Assembly: GCA_030267565.1 (NCBI GenBank)
Contig: BRXU01000003.1
Span: 6,609,001-6,673,000, forward strand
Origin: Pleodorina starrii
Lineage: Eukaryota; Chlorophyta; Chlorophyceae; Chlamydomonadales; Volvocaceae
Direction: 5' to 3'
DNA length: 64,000 bases
Positions 57,910-64,000 of this stretch are shown piece by piece (the stretch's first letter is position 1; each line of letters opens with the position of its first letter). The position numbers and the translations under genes are program-made. Below the pieces are notes generated by a model that had not been told where the DNA came from, did not search any database, and saw nothing but the letters and a program-made list of their open reading frames with translations.

Positions 57910-60900
57910 TTACGACCGGTCCTGGAGGGCGCGCCTGGCGGCCGCGGCTAGCAGATCGTTGCCGCAATCGAGGAAGGTCCCCGACACGGCATCCGCAGCC
58001 AGGGCCTTCGCCGCGACTAGGGTGTGGAAAGCATGGGGCTCGTCACCCTGGCCAGCCGCTGCCGCCGCCGCTGCGCGCCGCCGCCGCCGCCGGCTCCGGG
58101 CCTTGAGCTCCCCCACGTTCTGCACCGGAGCGGTCGCGCCCTTGGCGGCAAGAGCAGCCACAGCAGTTTGCCCGACATCCGAAGGGCAGCTGTCAATCAG
58201 GGCGGGCTCATGGCTCGCGGCCGTTGGGTTCGCAGTCGACGCCGCTGCAGTGCGCATTGCGGGGTCTGACGGCCTTGGGGGGCCAGGCGCGGCTGGCAGG
58301 GCCTCTCGGCCGAGACCTGTGTGCGCGGGCGGTGCTGCGCGAGGACCTCCATCCCATGTTCGCGTCAGATCCGCCGCCCCCAACGCTGACGGCACGTGCG
58401 GCTCGCGCCCCTTCTCTCCCTCCTGGACACGCCCGCCCTTCTCCTCCTCCTCTGCCTCCTGTTCCCGCTGCAACTGCAGCAACTTCAACTTTAGGTGCAG
58501 CTGCTGCTCGGGCTGCTGGAGAGGGGAAGGACCTGCTAGCTGCGCCGCGCCGTTCTTCAGGGGGTGCTTAGGGCCGCGCAGGCGGGTGACGACGATAGGT
58601 GGCCGCTGCGCGGCCGCGGCCAAAGCAGCAGCAGCGCCCAGGTGACTAGCAGGAGCTCGTGCGGGCCCTGTGGCAGCGCCCACTCCGGGCCCTGCGGCAG
58701 CGCCCACGCCAATGTCGCCGCCGGCTCCGGCTCCGCCGCCGCGGCGGCGGGACCGTGGCCGCCGCTGCCGTTTCTCCGGCTGCAGCTGATGAGGTACACC
58801 CGAGGAGGTGGTGGGCGCGATGTCCATCTCAGCCGACGTAGCGCCATGCGGCGGCGGGGGCACAGGCAGTCCTTGGGGCACGAGCGGGCCCTGTTGTTGC
58901 TGCTGCTGCTGCTGTTTCAATAAACGCCGCACCCGCCTGGACACTTTGGCAGGGCTCCCAGCGGGCGTCGCGCCGAGCGGGACCTGCGTGGCGTGCCCAT
59001 CGCTGACAGTGCGGGCATTGGGAGAGGCCGCCGCTGTGGACCCGGCGTTTTTGCGGCCCTGCGGCCCTTGCCCTGAGCCTGGCCGCGCGGCGGCCGTGTG
59101 GACGGTGGCAGCTGCCTTCGCGGCTGCGTGTCGTGCGGCCATGCAGGAGGCAGTGATGGGCTCCTTCATGTTTCGGAGCACCTCTCGAACGTCCTCCGCG
59201 ATGAGGACCTGCGGACCGCAGACCGCGACATGGCGCGGCGCGACGCCATGAGGACACATCGTTACGATGGGTATACCCGGGCACTCACACCGCCTGTTGA
59301 GTGGCATTCGAGCACAGATACCAGACAACCGCATAATCCTAGCTATCCTGGCAAGATGCACAGTATTGCGAGCTGCCCAGCTCAAGAAGTCTATCGTGTC
59401 GCGCGCCCAGGCATCGCTTTTGGGGCGGCAGGGCATGGTGTCAAGTGCTTGCGCTTGCGCTTTTGCGCGTAATGGACCCCAAACCACCCCCACCTTGTGC
59501 ATCAGAACGTCCAGCACCTGCTCCAGCACGTCGTCGTTGTGCGCCGTCAACTGCCGTTGCGGGCACAGGAGGATAGGATAGGCCAAAGGAACGCGCTCTC
59601 AGGGACGGCGACAGCACAGCTCGGGTCTGCCGAGCTAGGACGAATTTGTCCGCAAAGATGCCAGGCGGGCCACAAATTTGTTTGATTGCGCACACCGAGG
59701 ACATATTGTTTATCAAACGCCGCTGGCGGTATCCGCGCCATCACGCGCGCCTTTCCGCAGCGCGTCGCTGCCCAGCAGGACATATTCCTAGCGCCACGCC
59801 CGCCCTCAGCAGTGACACAGCGACATATGGGCCGATAAACCAGCAAAACCAGCCAACTCCTAGGAGGGTAACAGGCCATACCACACAGCGTCATGCATAT
59901 CCAGCGGGCGCGCGCCAACGCTGCATGCCATGGCTTGCGTTAAGATTACCGGACCCGAGCTCATCGCCGTTCGCACGCAACACCCACACCTGTGGATCGT
60001 AGGCTGCGACATGCAGCGCGTTATCAGGCTGGTACATGAACATGAGCGGGTTGTCGTCCACAATCACCACGCGCGCCAGGTCGCGGCCCAGCCGGGACAG
60101 GTCCTTGACCCAGGGCCAGTCGTCGCTGGAGACGGTGTGGTCGCGGTACAGCCTGCGCGGGGCCAAGATAAGCGCTCGGACTGTTGCGTTTGCAACGACG
60201 GTTAGGAGCCCCGCGGCGGTGTCAAGGCCAAGACCAGGAAGGCAGCCGCGAGGCAACGCATATAACACCGCTGGCCGCAAATGGCATTCATCCCATGGCA
60301 CCCGAGTACATGTACGTCAGCTCTCTTATATGCCATCTCTCCGCCGCATTGGGTTACACAATGCGATGTTCCTGAACAAACCCATTGGCTTTCTTCCAGG
60401 CCGCCGTACATGCCACTTCACGTGACCGGCGAATAAGGCCCGTCGACGCGGGCGGATTGCTCAGCAACAGAGCGGCGCACCTGCTGTCGAAGATGGTCCG
60501 ATCTGGGTCGATCCGTTGCAGCGCGGACGTGGCCCAGCTCTCTCCAGCCGCAGTGAACCTGGCGAAGGGGCCAAGTGCGCCGCAACGGTAATAAGGAGGT
60601 AAGACCAGAGCCGTGCCCGCGATTACCATGCTGCTATGGCGCGAATCTGCGACATGAGCTGAAATATTCACGAAAGCACACTAGCGCATTCCAAATATGC
60701 CGCGGCCCGCCTTCTGCTATTAGTATGTCCACTCTCATGGGCAAGGCACCACGGCCCTCCGCGCCCAGCGTGTTGTACGGGACCCCAGCAACGACCTCCA
60801 TCCCTCGGCTGCACCGCTGTGCCCCGGCCTAGTCCGGCCGCCCCAAGCACTCACAGGACCACCTCGAAGTGCGGCCGCACCGAGTCCAGAAAGCGGCGCA

Positions 60901-62298
60901 GGCCCGGCCGCAGCCACACGAAGCGCTCCTCGTCCACACAGTAGTCAAATGGCACCGGCGCATGCGGCTCGTCCTCGCTGGCGATCAGGGTGCCGTCAAG
61001 ATCCTGTACGGCAGATCATGGCAAGATGCGGGACAGTGGAAGCAGGCGGGGCCTCGCAAGTGCCAGACGCTGCAAGCGCCCCGTGCCCCCCCCCGGCGAG
61101 ACGGTAACGGCCCTTACGCCGCCGCAGGTTGTCAGTGCCGGGCAGCAGCATACACATCCCAACAGCACACGGTATCTCGGTGCAGATGCGCGGACACCGG
61201 GTTTGCACAAGCTTCGCGCACGGTGTACATGCTTCTACATCGCCGCATCCCGCCATAGATGCCACGGATGTGTGAACGCTTCCCTCCTGTAGAGCTAGCC
61301 ATAGCCAACTCCCAGAGAAGCTCTTTCCCAAGGGACCAAAAGTTATAATTCGTGCGAACCGTCCCCCCCGTCATGTGCGCCAGCAGTTTGCTCACCAGCA
61401 CAAGGGTCATCCGTTGAGGGTCCGTAGGCGGCGGTAGCAGTGGGGCGCTGTGGGCCTGCCTCGGGGGTGTGGTGGGCGTGACCGGCTCCGCGTTGGAGCT
61501 TGCAAGCCCGGAGGTCGCTGTGGCCGGGCCACCAGCGGCCGGCTGCGTATGCACCGACAGCCCGATGGAAGCCCGCTCGGCTTGGCCATCCGGGGAGGAC
61601 AGGGGGCCCGGCCCGGCCTCTTCTTTCTCATCGGAAGCTTCACCGCGCAAGCCAGGCGCACTGGAGGTGAATCCGGCGTCGGGGCCGCGGCCAGAGGCCG
61701 AGCCCACGCAAGTAGGCGCTGACCCAGGGTCATCCATGGAAGCTGGGTCCATTCGGGGGCTCTCCACCGGTCGAGAGTTGGTCTCTCCCGCCGTTGCGCC
61801 GTAGCAAGCGAAACGCTCGCCAACAACGCCTTCGGCGGCATCCGTTAAGGCTCTGCTTCCCGCAATATTATAGTGATCCGACGCACGCCGTTGCGGTGGA
61901 GTAACTACCGGCACGCAGGACGAGGGTTTCCCGTCATCGAGCGCCGTCCCCACAGTATCAGCTTGCTCCGGTGTGGCTGGACAACTGCACGTCGCCGTGT
62001 TATGCCCAGAGTTCTGTGAATCTCCGTCGTCCTTGTCGAATATGTTTCCAGCCGTTGGGACTGATTCCTGAGAAGAAGAGCTGGCACATCCTGCAGCAAG
62101 CCCTTTGGCCTCATCATTACTGCGCTCAGGCAGCACTGCAAAGCCACCTTGAAGCGCTTGCCAATTGTTGGATGTTGGGATGGCACATGACGTATGCGTA
62201 ACAGACAATGCCACGCTGCCCGCTTGGTTGTTTAGATCCAGATGTATGCTTACAAGCTGATCGACGCTCACTCTAGCTGGCTCTAAAGCCGCTGTCAT
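57910..62298 (-). CDS. FCP/SCP-type (NIF domain) phosphatase, paralog 2
   Basis: Six exons in order: 61396-62298, 60855-61003, 60481-60558, 59990-60152, 59494-59550 and 57910-59208, giving 882 residues. Exon 1 encodes 301 low-complexity residues ending MTLVL, and exon 2 starts DLDGTLIASEDE (catalytic Asp pair at 302 and 304). Then come FVWLRPGLRRFLDSVRPHFE, FTAAGESWATSALQRIDP, VKDLSRLGRDLARVVIVDDN and QPDNALHVAAYDP. Exon 5 gives NDDVLEQVLDVLMHK and exon 6 EDVREVLRNMKEP, matching paralog 1 (DNVLPRVAEVL, IDVREVL). A 400-residue Ala/Gly/Pro/Gln-rich tail with a polyQ run (about 58900-58925) and Arg-rich patches follows. The first ATG downstream of the in-frame TTG was chosen as start. Likely nuclear; substrate unknown. 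Confidence 0.8.
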
Positions 62299-62937
62299 AG
62301 CAAAATGCCCAGAGAAGGTCCAAACTGACAAAGCAGACAGCTACCAGGCAGGAGCGGTACAAAGCAAACGAATCAATTTAAATCAATTTAAATAGGAAAG
62401 CCACTTGTGTGGTAATTACACGAACAGATGTAACAAAACTCGCACTGACACCAGATAGAGTTTGGGCGTCCAGAGTATGGTGACTTATTGTGGTAACATC
62501 AAGCTGCACATTTGTAGCTGATAGTTCACGACGAACAAAAGAGAACGAATATGGGTGCCCGTAAGCCAACATCCGGAGGGTGAGAGTACGTCGTGGACGA
62601 GCGATTTGGGGTTTGCCCGACCGCAGCTGAAGCTGACAGCAACAATCGCAGACACCTTTCGCCATCAAGCCCCCGGTCTTTTGTATGCATCGTGTAATAT
62701 TATATCTTTGGCGAGGGTATGTCACTCTTTCCCGAGCTGCCATCCAGCGACAGCCATGCGCTAGGGCACATTCTTGCTTGCAACTTAGACCGCGTCAACG
62801 GCGTCTTCGATCTGGGTGCTGAATTTCTGCTGGAGAATACATTATTAAAGTCAGGCTTGTACCGAGTGCCTGTTTATCGGTGAACGAGCCTAGGGTCCCA
62901 ACATGCGCTCCACCTTCCGACCCGCATGCGTTCGCAT
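62299..62937. other. Spacer upstream of phosphatase paralog 2
   Basis: It contains the promoter of paralog 2 and the 3' UTR of the next minus-strand gene. TTACA at 62416-62420 could be that gene's TGTAA poly(A) signal. ATTTAAATCAATTTAAAT-like repeats occur near 62374-62392. Confidence 0.4.
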
Positions 62938-63836
62938 TTAGGTAACCGTCGGGCATCGTGCCTTGGGCAGCAAGTCGCTCAGGGCCACGCGCTCAAAGGC
63001 CTTTGGCGGTGTGTTGGGGTCCGGCGCCGCCTGTCGATCGTGGAGCGTTCCCCGGAAGACCTGCACCAGCGAGCGCAGCGTCACAAATCCAGGGACTCAG
63101 CAGGTCTCCAAGGCCATGCACCCATTCGGGGCCCCTTCGCTTGGAACGCCACGAGCACATCGGGCGTGCGAGCGCTGGAGCAAGACGCTGAAGCGCCTAA
63201 CCGGCTCGACGTGTTACCGTACACATAGTACCGTACTTACGCCGAACTCGTCGACCGCCTCCGCGGGCGGGCCCATCGCCACCGACACGCAATGCCCGTG
63301 TGGCAGCGGCTCCAGGGAGAAGCACCACCTGCCCGTACGGCAGTCACGGAGCATAGGCCCCACGAGGGGTTCAAAACGGGCACCAGAATGGAGCTCAGGA
63401 AAGACGTGCGGTACACGTGGACTCCGCAGGCAGGCGTCCTCCGCTGGGAAAGGAAAGTCAGATCACAAATCACAAGCTACAGTAACCACGTACCGAGCGC
63501 GAAGCGCGTGCGAGGTGTCAAGGACACCCGCTCCCGTGCCACAACCAGCAGAAGGGGCCTTGCAGCCCATCCTGCCTGGGCTCCATTTGCGTCGCCGGGG
63601 ACATGCGGACCACGACGGCTTCAGCCTTGCGCGCGCCTCCCCAGGCTTTCGGGCGGGCAGGGATTCTGGCATGGCACGGTCGGAACCGATATCGTTCTTC
63701 GTGCGCACCTGGACTGCGCCACGCCGTCAAGCGTGAGGTGCGCGGATGTGACCCACGGGTCATCTCGAGGGAACCTGAACGCGGCGCGGCTAAGCGGCTG
63801 GAAGCCGAGCCCGTCGCCTCGCGCCTTTATGAATGC
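62938..63836 (-). CDS. Unrecognised protein, C-terminal exons (5' end outside the window)
   Basis: Three exons chain exactly in phase: 63709-63836, 63241-63328 and 62938-63060, the last ending in TAA. They encode about 112 residues including GLGFQPLSRAAFRFPRDDPW, HLTLDGVAQSRWCFSLEPLP, HGHCVSVAMGPPAEAVDEFG and ERVALSDLLPKARCPTV. Splice sites are good (GTAAGT donor at 63240). I do not recognise the family. The start and earlier exons lie beyond the window edge or in the last 160 bases. Confidence 0.55.
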
Positions 63837-64000
63837 CTGCGCGACGTGCATTGCAATCGACAGGCGAACGGGAGCCGTAACGACAAGGGGTTGGTGTCGG
63901 CTTCCTTGAAGCCGGAAAAAGGGCGGGGCCCCACTAAATCCGTACGGGTTAAGTTGAGTGCTAGGGCAGCGAGGGCGTGAAGTGTGAGAGTGTCGACATT
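63837..64000. other. Window end, intron or upstream exon of partial gene
   Basis: These bases lie upstream of the first supported exon of the minus-strand gene. They read as a probable intron with the acceptor at 63837-63838, and continue past the window. Confidence 0.35.

Noticed and set aside
61132..61395. Continuation of paralog 2 exon 1 past 61396
   Set aside because: The frame stays open but the GTGAGC donor after MTLVL joins exactly to DLDGTL, as in paralog 1.

Overview
This window is nuclear DNA from a eukaryote, most likely a Chlamydomonas-like (volvocine, chlorophycean) green alga. Coding DNA is very GC rich. Genes are split by many short GT-AG introns whose phases chain exactly into recognisable eukaryotic proteins. 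Low-complexity Ala/Gly/Gln/Pro tracts interrupt conserved domains, and TGTAA, the usual green-algal poly(A) signal, lies about 320 bp past the stop of at least two genes. No bacterial operons or ribosome-binding sites are present. All gene models were built by eye from splice sites, reading phase and family motifs; no transcript data were available.

Layout: 0.8-2.0 kb (+) mitochondrial monothiol glutaredoxin (GRXS15/GRX5 type). 3.6-9.7 kb (-) a Vms1/ANKZF1-type peptidyl-tRNA hydrolase, with zinc finger, VLRF1 domain, ankyrin segment and p97/Cdc48-binding VIM. 10.6-11.9 kb (+) 3' exons of an unrecognised gene. 12.06-13.25 kb a non-autonomous DNA transposon. 13.7-22.7 kb (+) an 18-exon kinesin, probably kinesin-4. 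24.5-28.1 kb (-) a secreted SdiA-regulated-family beta-propeller protein. 28.85 kb (+) tRNA-Lys(CTT). 29.7-34.0 kb (+) two paralogous genes for small secreted six-cysteine proteins, one with a one-base lesion.

35.06-45.45 kb is an accessory block. It begins with a pogo-like element that has perfect 25-bp terminal inverted repeats and a CENP-B-type HTH plus DDD transposase. Abutting it is a 7-kb segment bounded by 192-bp inverted repeats. That segment carries a gene with an 81-bp minisatellite and a truncated MULE-like transposase motif, and a 2,412-bp cassette of unknown ORFs present as two apparently identical tandem copies.

45.6-48.6 kb (+) a prolyl-4-hydroxylase-like 2OG-Fe(II) oxygenase. 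51.4-54.7 kb and 57.9-62.3 kb (-) two paralogous FCP/SCP-type (NIF domain) phosphatases that share exon structure but have different long disordered tails. 62.9-63.8 kb (-) the 3' exons of an unrecognised gene that continues beyond the window.

The housekeeping genes do not form an obvious pathway. The protein-quality-control hydrolase, the Fe-S/redox glutaredoxin, the motor and the phosphatases are independent loci. The 35-45 kb block is the most unusual part of the window, in particular the duplicated cassette of divergently transcribed ORFs with no family I recognise.
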